A stretch of 64,000 nt of DNA from NCBI RefSeq assembly GCF_005217525.1, contig NZ_PNXQ01000016.1, forward strand, positions 452,837-516,836, written 5' to 3'. Of this stretch, positions 45,072-53,999 are shown piece after piece (position 1 is the stretch's first letter; the number at the start of each line of letters is the position of its first letter). The stretch comes from Paenibacillus terrae. GTDB lineage: Bacteria; Bacillota; Bacilli; Paenibacillales; Paenibacillaceae. Made by a program: the position numbers and the translations under genes. The notes under the pieces are model-generated. The model ran no database searches, was not told where the DNA came from, and was given only the letters and a program-made list of their open reading frames with translations.

Positions 45072-45740
45072 TTATTTATTGTCGTATTGCTTCAACAAAG
45101 CGGCAAGCTCTTCGTCCACAGCGCTTTTCTTATCAAGCTCCTTGAATTCCTCATCCAACGATCTTTCCTTAGAGGACATTTCGTTGCTTGCTTCAGCACG
45201 CGCTTCCGCTTGCAGCATTTTTTCTTCCATACGCTTCAGCCCGGCAGTTGCCGTGTCAGAGCTAAAACCGTTCATCGCTTTGTTAATTTCCGTTTGCGCT
45301 TTAGCTGCATTATAACGGGCAACCAGTGTTTCACGCTTGTTCTTCATTTCTGTCAGCTGTCTGCGCATTTCATCCAGCTTACCGCGCAGGTTATCGGCTG
45401 CGGCTTTGTTCTGCTCGTAGCCTGCCTTGAACTCGGTCATTTTTTGCTCAGCAGATTTCTTTTCTTCCAACGCACGGCGAGCCAGATCCACGTTTTGTGC
45501 TTTTGCTGCCGTATGGGCCTGCTCCTCACGTTTTTTCACCAAAGCAGCCTGCTCTTCGTATTGCTGTTTGAATCTCTTCTCAATAGCAATCTGAGCGGCT
45601 ACTGCCTTCTCTGCATCCTCCAGGTCTTCTTGCATATCACGAATGTATTGGTCCGTCATTTTAACTGGATCTTCGGCCTTGTCAATAATGGAGTTGATAT
45701 TGGACATCGTAAGATCTCTTAAACGTTTGAAAATAGACAT
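45072..45740 (-). CDS. pspA: PspA/IM30 family membrane-stress protein
   Basis: Peripheral membrane protein of 222 residues, almost wholly alpha-helical coiled coil (about 25-190), belonging to the PspA/Vipp1/IM30 group that coats and repairs damaged membranes as ESCRT-III-like polymers. The amphipathic N-terminus MSIFKRLRDLTMSNINSIIDKAEDP and the motif DPVKMTDQYIRDMQEDL are hallmarks. The start has AGGAGG nine bases upstream. It heads the cluster with DUF350, DUF4178 and DUF4247, which suggests a response to cell-envelope stress. Confidence 0.9.
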   Translation of the reverse strand: MSIFKRLRDLTMSNINSIIDKAEDPVKMTDQYIRDMQEDLEDAEKAVAAQIAIEKRFKQQYEEQAALVKKREEQAHTAAKAQNVDLARRALEEKKSAEQKMTEFKAGYEQNKAAADNLRGKLDEMRRQLTEMKNKRETLVARYNAAKAQTEINKAMNGFSSDTATAGLKRMEEKMLQAEARAEASNEMSSKERSLDEEFKELDKKSAVDEELAALLKQYDNK

Positions 45741-45848
45741 GTGAAGTTCCTCCTAGTGTTGAATGCTTAAATTTTAAGCTCTGTACACATGTTTACGCAA
45801 GCATTGCAAATTGAGTTTCAAAAAATATGATCCAAATAAAAGTGCATT

Positions 45849-46871
45849 CTAAAAACCACGCAGGTAAGGCTCCGGGATATCCGCTTGTACTTTTAGCTCC
45901 CGCGATGCATGCAGCGCCCAATACGGATCGCGCAGCATGGCGCGTCCTATCGCTACCAGATCGGCTTCTTTTTGCTGAATCACCCGCCGGGCATCCTCAT
46001 AATCGTCCAGCAGACCAACAGCAATTACAGGCACATTCAGCTTTTCACGTATATCACGTGCCAAATCCACCTGATAACCCGCACGCGCAGATGGACCGCC
46101 ATTGGAACCAATTGGCCCTTCGCCACCAGAGGAGATGTGAAAAATATCCACACCTGCATCACGATATCGTTCCCCTATGCCCGCTATGTATTCCACATTA
46201 TATCCGTTTTCAACATACTCTTTGGCGGATATCCGCATCATCACAGGCATATCAGGCGGAAGCACCTCTTTAACAGCCTGAATCACTTCAACACCGAACA
46301 GCGATAGATCCTGTCCATACTCATCTTCTCTAGTGTTCGTTAAAGGGGAATGAAATTGATGGATCAAATAACCGTGAGCGCCATGAATTTCTACTGTATC
46401 AAAACCAGCTTCCACCGCGCGGCGCGCGCCTTCCTTATACGCCTGTACCAGCTCCCTGGCTTCGGCTGTCGTCAAAGCATGCGGCTCCTTGAAACGTTCG
46501 CTAAAAGCAATCGAAGACGGTGCAACAGGCAAGTCAGCATCTTCAGCCTTGCGTCCGGCATGACCTAATTGAATTCCGATTTTGGCACCGTACTTGTGGA
46601 CTTCCTCCACTATTTTACGGTATGCAGGAATATGCTCGTCACTCCAAATGCCCAGATCATGATCTGTAATGCGTCCATCCGGGTGGACCCCCGTCATTTC
46701 CACAATAATCAGTCCGGTACCACCTACTGCCCGACTAACGTAATGGACATGATGCCAATCATTTGGCTTTCCATCTTTGGCCTCCACACTATATTGGCAC
46801 ATCGGGGGCATTACAATCCGATTTTTTAAAGAAAGTCCCTTTAATTGATAAGGAGTAAACAAGTCGGTCAC
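45849..46871 (-). CDS. namA: NADPH dehydrogenase, old yellow enzyme of the YqjM type
   Basis: FMN-dependent ene-reductase of 340 residues. N-terminal LFTPYQLKGLSLKNRIVMPPMCQYS includes the regulatory Cys of YqjM-like enzymes, and the substrate-binding His pair is in TVEIHGAHGYL near 165-168. DLGIWSDEHI, IQLGHAGRK and the FMN phosphate site VAIGRAMLRDPYW are also present. It reduces activated C=C bonds of enals, enones and nitro compounds. The frame reaches 46898; a GTG at 46871 with AAGGA nine bases upstream gives MTDLFTPY, the family N-terminus. Single gene. Confidence 0.9.
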   Translation of the reverse strand: MTDLFTPYQLKGLSLKNRIVMPPMCQYSVEAKDGKPNDWHHVHYVSRAVGGTGLIIVEMTGVHPDGRITDHDLGIWSDEHIPAYRKIVEEVHKYGAKIGIQLGHAGRKAEDADLPVAPSSIAFSERFKEPHALTTAEARELVQAYKEGARRAVEAGFDTVEIHGAHGYLIHQFHSPLTNTREDEYGQDLSLFGVEVIQAVKEVLPPDMPVMMRISAKEYVENGYNVEYIAGIGERYRDAGVDIFHISSGGEGPIGSNGGPSARAGYQVDLARDIREKLNVPVIAVGLLDDYEDARRVIQQKEADLVAIGRAMLRDPYWALHASRELKVQADIPEPYLRGF

Positions 46872-47176
46872 TTTTATCCATCCTTCCTTTAATTCCATCT
46901 CTGTACAATATGAATTGCAACCCCATTATACACCAGCTATCACTGGATACCGAATCCATTAAAAGGCTAAAAGTTGCGAAAATGCTGCTGTTTTCGGTCA
47001 GGATTAATAGAATATGTGCCTTTAGCTTCGTGATCTTCACTTACATCCGTTGCCACAGGGCATTTTCACTCAATCACTCAATAGTCTAACCTGTTTAGCA
47101 GCATAATTTCAATATGTCAGGTGCATAATAAATGAAAGCAACAGAAGGTACCACTGCACGGAAAGGGGGGATACAT
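46872..47176. other. Intergenic region between divergent genes
   Basis: 305 bases holding the start regions of namA (minus) and the deacetylase (plus). No strong promoter pair, repeat or RNA element is seen. Confidence 0.3.
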
Positions 47177-47983
47177 ATGCCGTACAGGGGATTATTGCCA
47201 ATCATGGCACTGTTACTAGCATTTTCGAGTTTTCCCGTTCACGCGGATGCGCCTCCCGATATCGGAACGCCCCATCCCAAGGAAGCGGCTGTTGTTTCTT
47301 CAGCACATAAGAGCAGAGAACGAGCTACTCCCACATTAGCCATGCTTCGAAAAAAACATGCGGATATTTTCAAAATGTGCGGTCCGCATACTCAGCAAAT
47401 TGCCCTGACTTTTGATGACGTGCCCGATTCCCGGTATACGCCGCAGGTTCTGGACATTTTGCACGCGAATGGGATTAAAGCAACCTTCTTTATCGTCGGT
47501 CACCGTGCGGAAAAACACCCTGGCATGATTCGCCGTATCGTACGTGAAGGCCATGCCTTAGGCAACCATTCCTATACTCATCCGGATTTTAGGAAAGCTT
47601 CACCGGAACGCTTTCGCAACCAGATTAAGAAAACAGAACATATTTTGGAGGCCACCGTTGGCTTTCGCCCCAAGCTGATCCGCCCACCCTATGGTGAAAT
47701 TACGGAGCCTCAGATCCAGTGGGCGCGTCGTCACGGCTACATGATTGTGAATTGGAACGTAGACTCCCTCGATTGGAAGGGACTCAGTAAAACACAAATT
47801 CAGCGTAATGTGATCCCGGCTACCGGACCAGGCTCCATCATTTTAATGCATGCAGGTGGAGGTCAAAGTTCCAATCTGAAAGGCACTGTTCAATCCCTGC
47901 CGGGTCTCATTCAGTCGCTGAAAGCCAAGGGCTACAAATTTGTCACGGTTCCACGGCTACTTCATACCTCGGAGCGGAAATAA
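47177..47983 (+). CDS. Secreted polysaccharide deacetylase
   Basis: Secreted enzyme of 268 residues, carbohydrate esterase family 4 (peptidoglycan or chitin deacetylases). A signal peptide ends near PVHADA (about residue 24); a 50-residue linker follows. NodB domain: LTFDDVPDSRYT (catalytic and metal Asp pair), HSYTHPDF (metal His pair), RPPYGEI, and the C-terminal LMHAGGG with the catalytic His. The start at 47177 follows AAAGGGGGG; the ATG at 47132 lacks a ribosome site. A terminator follows at once, so the gene is single. Confidence 0.9.
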   Translation: MPYRGLLPIMALLLAFSSFPVHADAPPDIGTPHPKEAAVVSSAHKSRERATPTLAMLRKKHADIFKMCGPHTQQIALTFDDVPDSRYTPQVLDILHANGIKATFFIVGHRAEKHPGMIRRIVREGHALGNHSYTHPDFRKASPERFRNQIKKTEHILEATVGFRPKLIRPPYGEITEPQIQWARRHGYMIVNWNVDSLDWKGLSKTQIQRNVIPATGPGSIILMHAGGGQSSNLKGTVQSLPGLIQSLKAKGYKFVTVPRLLHTSERK

Positions 47984-47987
47984 CATT

Positions 47988-48041
47988 AAAAGGGCTGTCT
48001 TACCAGCAGATGCATTCTGCTCGTCAAGACAGCCCTTTTTT
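47988..48041 (+). terminator. Terminator of the deacetylase gene
   Basis: AAAAGGGCTGTCTT and AAGACAGCCCTTTTTT form an outer stem of about 14 bp, with an inner AGCAGA/TCTGCT stem. Six Ts follow. Confidence 0.9.
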
Positions 48042-48109
48042 AATCGACAAAACCCATATATGAATCCTGAACCTGCGATTAAGTTATTTGATTATAGATC
48101 ACAGATTAT

Positions 48110-48137
48110 AGTTTACATAATATATATTATGTTCACT
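48110..48137. repeat. dif-like site E (28 bp), isolated
   Basis: Left arm AGTTTACATAA, spacer TATATA, right arm TTATGTTCACT. Read from the other strand its last 19 bases equal those of the B. subtilis dif site as I recall it (AA, TATATA, TTATGTAAACT). It lies in a gene-free gap 36 kb from the clustered sites, between two intact genes. Confidence 0.75.
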
Positions 48138-48158
48138 TAATTCATTTGCTTATACAGT

Positions 48159-48827
48159 CTATTTATCAATGACGTACAGCTTCACATTCTGAAAACCAAA
48201 GTCACTCACAAAAGATGGGCTGCCTGGAATGAAAATATCTATCCGTTTCCCCGTAATGGCGCTACCCTTATCGCGTGCTACGGCTACAAAAGAATGATCC
48301 GGCAAACCCGGGTGGGAATAGCCTGTAACCAACACTTTCGTACCCAACGGAATTACGTTTGGGTCAACCGCAATCGTACCAAGCTTAAGCGGATTTCCGA
48401 AATAATCCACCGCTCCCCATTTTCCATTTTCACTGGTTGCAGCGGAATATGCTGTAGCCTTCACGTCAACTACTTTGCTGTAGTTAAATGTTTTGCCCCA
48501 TGCTTCAACTTGTTGACCGTCACCTGCCGGCGCTTTATCTGAAAGAAGCTGAGGCTTTGAATCCGAAGCAGCCTTTACCTTGTTCTCGACCGGCACCTTA
48601 ATTTGTACTCCTGCATATATATTGCTGGCAGCAAGATCTGGGTTATCCTTTTGCAGATTATCTACAGATACCCCGTAACGTTGAGCAAGTAAAAAGAAGG
48701 TATCACCTTCCTTGGCGGTGTGAAGCGAAGCGGCGTCGGCTACCCCGGCTGTCTGCGCCAATCCTGCAATGGCTGCTGCCAGCACCGCAAATTTCATTGT
48801 TTTTCCAATACGTTTAAGATGTTTCAA
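48159..48827 (-). CDS. Cell-wall protein with LysM and 3D domains
   Basis: Secreted protein of 222 residues. A signal peptide ends near VADA (about 32). One LysM motif (HTAKEGDTFFLLAQRYGVSVDNLQKDNPDL, about 36-78) binds peptidoglycan. A C-terminal 3D domain (about 120-222, ATAYSAATSENGKWG, IAVDPNVIPLGTKVLVTGY, ARDKGSAITGKRIDIF) carries the three conserved Asp residues and resembles YocH/MltA-like murein-active folds. It probably trims or senses the wall. Start is a TTG at 48827 with GAGGAGG ten bases upstream. A c-di-AMP riboswitch covers the leader, which links expression to osmotic and wall homeostasis. Confidence 0.88.
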   Translation of the reverse strand: MKHLKRIGKTMKFAVLAAAIAGLAQTAGVADAASLHTAKEGDTFFLLAQRYGVSVDNLQKDNPDLAASNIYAGVQIKVPVENKVKAASDSKPQLLSDKAPAGDGQQVEAWGKTFNYSKVVDVKATAYSAATSENGKWGAVDYFGNPLKLGTIAVDPNVIPLGTKVLVTGYSHPGLPDHSFVAVARDKGSAITGKRIDIFIPGSPSFVSDFGFQNVKLYVIDK

Positions 48828-48850
48828 AAGATATGTACCTCCTCTGTTAT

Positions 48851-49040
48851 GCCTGCGAAGTTAGCTGTCGGATTCGGACTCAGGAGAAGCCCTATGCTTG
48901 TGCAATTCACCCCTAGGCACCTTCCATCCATTCGTATGAAGACGGATCAGAAGTTACTGCCGTTGTTACGTCCTCCGCACTTCCCATGGTTTTGGGTCCC
49001 GCATTCAGCGTCTAAATGTAGCTGTCTGCTGCCCCGGTAA
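48851..49040 (-). promoter_or_regulatory. c-di-AMP riboswitch (ydaO/yuaA class)
   Basis: On the minus strand the leader contains the class landmarks in order: CGCTGAATGCGGGACCC, then GGGGTGAAT, AGGGCTTCTCCTGAGTCC, GAATCCGACAGCTAAC and TTCGCAGGC, ending 23 bases before the TTG start. High c-di-AMP normally shuts such wall genes off. Confidence 0.9.
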
Positions 49041-49109
49041 GTTTTGGCTCACTGCATAATATCACAATTTTGTAACCTTATCTGCATGAAAATGTTGGGA
49101 ACCTCGAAC

Positions 49110-49139
49110 ATCATACTACATCTGTTACAATTTTGTCAT
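49110..49139 (-). promoter_or_regulatory. Candidate promoter of the riboswitch transcript
   Basis: On the minus strand ATGACA (49139-49134) and TATGAT (49115-49110) are spaced by 18 bases, each five of six to consensus, about 70 bases before the riboswitch core. Confidence 0.5.
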
Positions 49140-49181
49140 CATGAAATCGAAATCAGTTACAAAAATCTGAACGAGGATGAC

Positions 49182-49228
49182 AAAAAAAAGAAAAAGCCCT
49201 CCCGTCAAACTTCCACCGCGGAGGGCTT
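49182..49228 (-). terminator. Terminator of the amino-acid ABC operon
   Basis: AGCCCTCC (49195-49202) with GGAGGGCT (49220-49227). On the minus strand TTTTC and then a run of eight Ts follow. Confidence 0.85.
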
Positions 49229-49255
49229 GCTTCATAGCCTTTACAAGCTCATTTC

Positions 49256-49978
49256 TTACAAAACCTTGGCAAGAAAATCCCGGGTACGATCATGGCTTGG
49301 AGTGCCAAAAACCTGCTCCGGTGTACCTTGCTCCACAATTTGACCGTTATCCATAAAGATAATGCGGTCTCCTACCTCGCGGGCAAAGCCCATTTCATGT
49401 GTCACGATGACCATCGTCATGCCACCCTCAGCCAGCTTCTTCATCACGTCCAGCACCTCCCCGACCATTTCAGGGTCCAAAGCAGAAGTCGGCTCGTCGA
49501 AGAGCATCACATGCGGCTGCATCGCCAAGGCGCGTGCAATCGCAATCCGCTGCTTCTGTCCGCCGGAAAGCTGATTGGGATAGGTGTCCTTTTTGTCTTC
49601 AAGCCCAACGGTACGCAGCAGCTCTAGTGCAATTTTCTCCGCTTCCTTTGCTGACTGGCCTCTAACCTGAGTTGGCGCAAGCGTCAGATTTTGCAGCACC
49701 GTTTTGTGCGGGAACAGATTGAAATGCTGGAACACCATCCCCATTTTCTCACGAGTCGCATTAATATTATGACCACGGGCTGTAATCGGCTCGCCTTCAA
49801 ACAAAATCTCCCCATCGGTCGGCTGCTCCAGCAGATTCATACAACGTAAAAATGTACTTTTCCCCGAACCACTCGGGCCAATGACGACAACAACCTCGCC
49901 TTTTGCAATATCTATATCAATGCCTTTTAAAATTTCATTTTTGCCGAACGATTTACGCAGTTGTTTAACGGTGATCAC
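49256..49978 (-). CDS. Polar amino acid ABC transporter ATPase, GlnQ-like
   Basis: ATPase of 240 residues, PAAT family. Walker [11 protein letters not shown]-loop [16 protein letters not shown], signature LSGGQKQR, Walker [13 protein letters not shown] and switch VTHEMGFA are all intact. The distinctive [16 protein letters not shown] fits glutamine/cystine-type importers. The gene overlaps the end of its partner by 14 bases, so both subunits are co-translated. Substrate is a polar amino acid, not further defined. Confidence 0.92.
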   Translation of the reverse strand: MITVKQLRKSFGKNEILKGIDIDIAKGEVVVVIGPSGSGKSTFLRCMNLLEQPTDGEILFEGEPITARGHNINATREKMGMVFQHFNLFPHKTVLQNLTLAPTQVRGQSAKEAEKIALELLRTVGLEDKKDTYPNQLSGGQKQRIAIARALAMQPHVMLFDEPTSALDPEMVGEVLDVMKKLAEGGMTMVIVTHEMGFAREVGDRIIFMDNGQIVEQGTPEQVFGTPSHDRTRDFLAKVL

Positions 49979-51428
49979 TGGCTCTCAACTTCCTTTCCCA
50001 TAAACCCAACAGCTTCGACAAGCTGAATGTCATTACAAAATAAATAGCAGCCGCGATGACGAACGGACTTAATCCTTCGTAGGTGATGTTCTTAATGACT
50101 TGGGCCTGATACATAATATCCACCATACCGATGGTAGAAATGATGGAGGACTCTTTAATAATCGTAATAAACTCATTGCCGATCGCAGGCAGTACAGACT
50201 TGAACGCTTGCGGTAAAATGACGTGACGCATAGCTTTGCCTCGTCCCATACCGAGTGAACGGGCCGCTTCCATCTGACCACGGTCCACTGCCTGGATACC
50301 TGCACGGAAAATTTCAGCCAGATATGCCGAGCTATTCAGAGATAACGTAATAATACCGGACTGAAGTGGCGTAAAATTGACGCCCAGCGTCAAAGCAACT
50401 CCATAATGGATGATCATAAGCTGTACCAGCATAGGTGTACCACGAAGTACCTCTACGTAGGCTGTACCCAACCATTCAATGATACGTACACCACTCATCC
50501 GCAGCAGAGAGATGATCAGACCAATGATAAATCCGAACAGTACCCCGAGCGCAGACAACAACAACGTGTAGCCGATACCCGTAGCGTAAAAGCTGCGATA
50601 TTTCCAAAATATATCCACGATGTTGTTGGATGAAACCTGTCGATCCGCAGAGAGCGCACTCGCTTCCGTGGAAAACTTTTCAATAGACCCGTCTGCTTTC
50701 AGGCGAGCCAACGTTTTATTTACAGATGCCAGCAGTTCAGCATTTCCTTTACGAATACCTACAGCTGTTTCTGCTCCCTCATCCTCAGGCACCGCCTTGG
50801 CGAGTGTTACAGTGCCATCCAATGTGTATCCTTTAGCGACAGTGTCTTCAATCACTACAGCATTCACACGTTGGGTCCGAAGCTGGAGCACCAGGTCGGA
50901 GATTTTATCCAGTGAAGTTACTGAGGCATTGGGCACTTTCTGAGCAATTTCCTCTTGGATACTCCCTTTTTGTGCTCCGATCTTCTCGCCTTTCAAAGCA
51001 GCCATCGTCGAATATTTGTCCTTATCCTCCGGGCGTACCATGATGACTTGCTTGGAGTGGTAGTACACATCCGAAAAATCAATACTCTTTTTGCGTTCAT
51101 CCGTCGGTGTCATACCTGACAGAACCAAGTCTACGCGGCCACTTTGCAGAGCAGGCAGCAACGAGTCAAAGCTCATGTCCTCAATGACCAGCTCTGCACC
51201 CAGATCCTTGGCAATTTCATTGGCGATATCAACATCAAAGCCAACAATGGTATCCTTACCGTTAATTACTTTATGAAACTCATATGGCGGAAAATCGGCA
51301 CTCATGCCGAGTACAAGTTTTGGCTGTGTCTTCGCTTCCGTCCCGTATGCAGTAAGCATCGGAAGACCAGCCAACAGCAAGATAACCGCCGTCAAAATCA
51401 GGGCGGTAAAACGATATGCCTTTTTCAA
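49965..51428 (-). CDS. Amino acid ABC transporter, fused binding protein and permease
   Basis: Single chain of 487 residues. A signal peptide ends near residue 30. A type II solute-binding domain follows (about 36-255, [52 protein letters not shown]), with the Asp and Arg that hold the amino acid. A linker leads to a permease domain of five helices (about 275-480) with HisMQ features [18 protein letters not shown] and [34 protein letters not shown]. Such SBP-permease fusions are known in Firmicutes. Starts at a TTG (51428) with GGAGAG upstream. Confidence 0.9.
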   Translation of the reverse strand: MKKAYRFTALILTAVILLLAGLPMLTAYGTEAKTQPKLVLGMSADFPPYEFHKVINGKDTIVGFDVDIANEIAKDLGAELVIEDMSFDSLLPALQSGRVDLVLSGMTPTDERKKSIDFSDVYYHSKQVIMVRPEDKDKYSTMAALKGEKIGAQKGSIQEEIAQKVPNASVTSLDKISDLVLQLRTQRVNAVVIEDTVAKGYTLDGTVTLAKAVPEDEGAETAVGIRKGNAELLASVNKTLARLKADGSIEKFSTEASALSADRQVSSNNIVDIFWKYRSFYATGIGYTLLLSALGVLFGFIIGLIISLLRMSGVRIIEWLGTAYVEVLRGTPMLVQLMIIHYGVALTLGVNFTPLQSGIITLSLNSSAYLAEIFRAGIQAVDRGQMEAARSLGMGRGKAMRHVILPQAFKSVLPAIGNEFITIIKESSIISTIGMVDIMYQAQVIKNITYEGLSPFVIAAAIYFVMTFSLSKLLGLWERKLRASDHR

Positions 51429-51576
51429 TCTTTTTTTCTCTCCTTAAATTCTTTATAATAAATAAGATTGTGTCATTATAAATGAATATGCATGATTATG
51501 CAATGAGTGTTATATTACAAATTCAGCATTTCTAACGTAGTACCCACATTACAGCTTATACAAAGGAGTTTTTAGC

Positions 51577-52755
51577 ATGGGTTTTAAACAGACGATTCAA
51601 CATACAATTGAGCAATATGCCCAACGTTTTAAGAACATCTCGTTATATATTGGCGCAAATCCGGAGCTGGGGAATGAGGAGTTTTTGGCAACTGCTCGTC
51701 TAAAAGAGGAATTGGCTTTTCACGGATTTGAAGTGCAGACTCCTGTTCTGGGTATAGAAACGGCTTTTATTGCGACTTATATAGCTGCAAAACCCGGACC
51801 AGTCATCGCTTTTCTGGCGGAATATGACGCCCTCAAAGGCTTGGGACACGCATGCGGACATCATTTGATCTGTATGATGAGTACAGGAGCAGCTGTCGGC
51901 CTCAAATCGGTCATTGACGAGATCGGTGGAGAAGTACGGGTATACGGCACACCTGCCGAGGAAACACGCGGTGCCAAGGTTCCTATGGCGGCTGCCGGGT
52001 TGTTTGATGATTGTGATATAGCGCTCATGACGCACCCTTATGACCGTTATGAAAAATCGGGCAAATCGCTGGCGATTGATGCCGTACAATTCGAATTCTT
52101 TGGGCAATCCGCTCACGCGGCGGCCAATCCCCACGAAGGTATTAACGCGCTGGACGCGGTTATTCAAACGTTCAACGGCATCAATGCGTTCCGCCAGTAG
52201 GTGAAGAGTACGGTACGTATTCACGGCATTATTAATCAAGGAGGCCAAGCAGCAAACATCATTCCTGATTATGCCTCTGCCCAATTTTATGTACGGGCTG
52301 CTACACGTCATGAACTGAATTCATTGACTCGCCGCGTCATTCAAATTGCCGAAGGAGCGGCCCTACAAGCGGGGTGTCGTCTGAAAACCTCGAATTATGA
52401 GACATCTTATGATGAAATGGTGACTAACCGTGCGCTCTCCGATGCCTTTACCGCAAATTTGGTGCTGACAGGCATTCCGCAGGAGGACATCACGGAGGGC
52501 GAAGATCACGGCTCCATGGATATTGGAAATGTGTCGCTGCACTGTCCCGCCATTCATCCGTACATTCAAGTTATTGACGAGAAGCACGCCTTGCATACAC
52601 CTGAATTCCGCGATTTGGCGATGCAGGATCGGGCGCTGGAAGGAATGTTGTTAGCCGCCAGAACCTTGGCCTGGACCGCATGTGATGTAATCACTAATCC
52701 TGAGTTGCTGACACAAATTAAGGAAGAATTCGCTCTGCTGAAAAGCAAAATTTAA
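51577..52755 (+). pseudogene. M20-family peptidase gene interrupted by an amber codon
   Basis: One frame of 393 codons with a single internal TAG at 52198-52200; removing it gives an intact M20D/aminobenzoyl-glutamate hydrolase-type peptidase. Before the stop: LAEYDALKGLGHACGHHLI and YGTPAEETRGAKVPM (metal sites) and GQSAHAAANPHEGINALDAVI. After it without loss of frame: VRIHGIINQGGQAANIIPDYASAQFYVRA and EGEDHGSMDIGNVS. The stop stands where relatives often have Gln, so a CAG to TAG change is the simplest origin. The ATG at 51577 has AAAGGAG eight bases upstream. No start codon with RBS follows the stop, so only the N-terminal half would be made unless the stop is suppressed. Confidence 0.85.
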
Positions 52756-52815
52756 AATTTTAATTTCGCCAAATTTTTAATTTCGTCTTCTCTCCAGAAA
52801 GGAGCAGCAGTCATT

Positions 52816-53886
52816 ATGAATCATATGAGCAGCTTTTGGGTGTTGTTTATTGTGGTCGATATCATTATTTTGTGGTTCTTTTTTCGAGCATTATATCGAA
52901 GGAACAGGGAAAATCGAAAGACACGCCGCCGTAATGCATTTTTTCTTAGCTCCCCGTCTCCCTCTTCCCTTGAACAGGGGCGTCATAAGGAGATTATAGA
53001 ACTCATGCAGCTTCTGGAACGATCTATTCCAGCCTCCTACGCTCATAGTGTAAGGCGGCGTGTGATGGATGCCCATCCTCACCTGACGGATCAGGAATAT
53101 GATTGGCGCTGGAATGAGCTAAAACGATATTTTATGCTATGTGCAATTATGAATCGGGTGCCCATGTTCAGTCCAGATGTGGATGAACTGTGGCACGAAA
53201 TGCTAATGTTTACGCGAGAATACCAGCAATTTTCGGAAGCCTTCTTTGGCCGCATGCTGCACCACGCCCCTCATGCCAGCTCACAGCCGATGCCGGATGA
53301 ACGGGCATGGTTTGACTGGCTGTATGTGGAATGCTTTGGCTGGAACCGCTATAGTGCAAGCCTATGGGGGACTTTTTTTAATCATCCATTACCGAATAAC
53401 GAGCTTGCACACTATTACAAGCTGACAGCTTCCGGGCAGCCAGCAGGCGACCGTTGGAATACGCAAGAGGACATGAGCATCTCTCAGCAGGCACAGCAAG
53501 CGGTTCAGAGAATTGTGGACCATCTGCGTAATCGGGTGAATGAAGCAGTGGATGATCCAGATGGCAGACTGCTGCCGAAGGTCAACTATTTGCAAATTGA
53601 TTATTTGCTGCTGGCCGTCGTATGGTATTCTTGGTATCAGCCCCATCAATTTGCCTTGCACATGCATCCTGATGCTACAGGAAGTGCCGCATTAGCAAGC
53701 TCGTCAGGCTGTAGTTCAGCAAGTGGCTGTTCGAATTGGGATACGCACGACTCGAACCATCACTCTTGCCACGGAAGCTCCCATGATGGAGACTCATCTC
53801 ACCACGATTCAGGTGATTCCGGCGGCAGCCATTCCTCGTGCAGCAGTAGCTCCTCATGCGGAAGCAGCTGTGGTGGAGGCGACTGA
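52816..53886 (+). CDS. Membrane-anchored GRDP-like protein with a His/Ser/Cys-rich tail
   Basis: Protein of 356 residues. One N-terminal membrane helix (about 6-25) is followed by a basic stop-transfer (RRNRENRKTRRR). The middle domain (about 60-200) contains FSPDVDELWHEMLMFTREYQQF and resembles the glycine-rich domain-containing (PF07173) proteins, where D-x-x-W-H-x-x-L recurs. The last 65 residues are an extraordinary tail of His, Ser, Cys, Gly and Asp (SSSSSCGSSCGGGD), capable of binding metals. Function unknown. Start at 52816 follows AAAGGAG. It stands between the M20 pseudogene and glgA, with its own terminator. Confidence 0.75.
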   Translation: MNHMSSFWVLFIVVDIIILWFFFRALYRRNRENRKTRRRNAFFLSSPSPSSLEQGRHKEIIELMQLLERSIPASYAHSVRRRVMDAHPHLTDQEYDWRWNELKRYFMLCAIMNRVPMFSPDVDELWHEMLMFTREYQQFSEAFFGRMLHHAPHASSQPMPDERAWFDWLYVECFGWNRYSASLWGTFFNHPLPNNELAHYYKLTASGQPAGDRWNTQEDMSISQQAQQAVQRIVDHLRNRVNEAVDDPDGRLLPKVNYLQIDYLLLAVVWYSWYQPHQFALHMHPDATGSAALASSSGCSSASGCSNWDTHDSNHHSCHGSSHDGDSSHHDSGDSGGSHSSCSSSSSCGSSCGGGD

Positions 53887-53892
53887 TCACAG

Positions 53893-53943
53893 TAAAAAAG
53901 GACATTCCTCAGCCATTATTGGCTTCTGCGGGATGCCCTTTTT
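53893..53943 (+). terminator. Terminator after the His-rich-tail protein gene
   Basis: An imperfect stem runs from AAAAAGGACATTCC to GGGATGCCCTTTTT with an inner AGCCA/TGGCT stem and loop TTAT. It serves the gene before it and perhaps glgA on the other strand. Confidence 0.75.
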
Positions 53944-53999
53944 CCATTGTACTTTGTCAGTTCTACCTTGTTCAGGCACTCCTGCCTGGTCGACTTAGC

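Noticed and set aside
45060..45722. 220-codon open frame opposite pspA
   Set aside because: Antisense shadow of the coiled-coil gene; rich in Leu, Phe and Cys as expected from the reverse of Lys/Glu/Ala codons.
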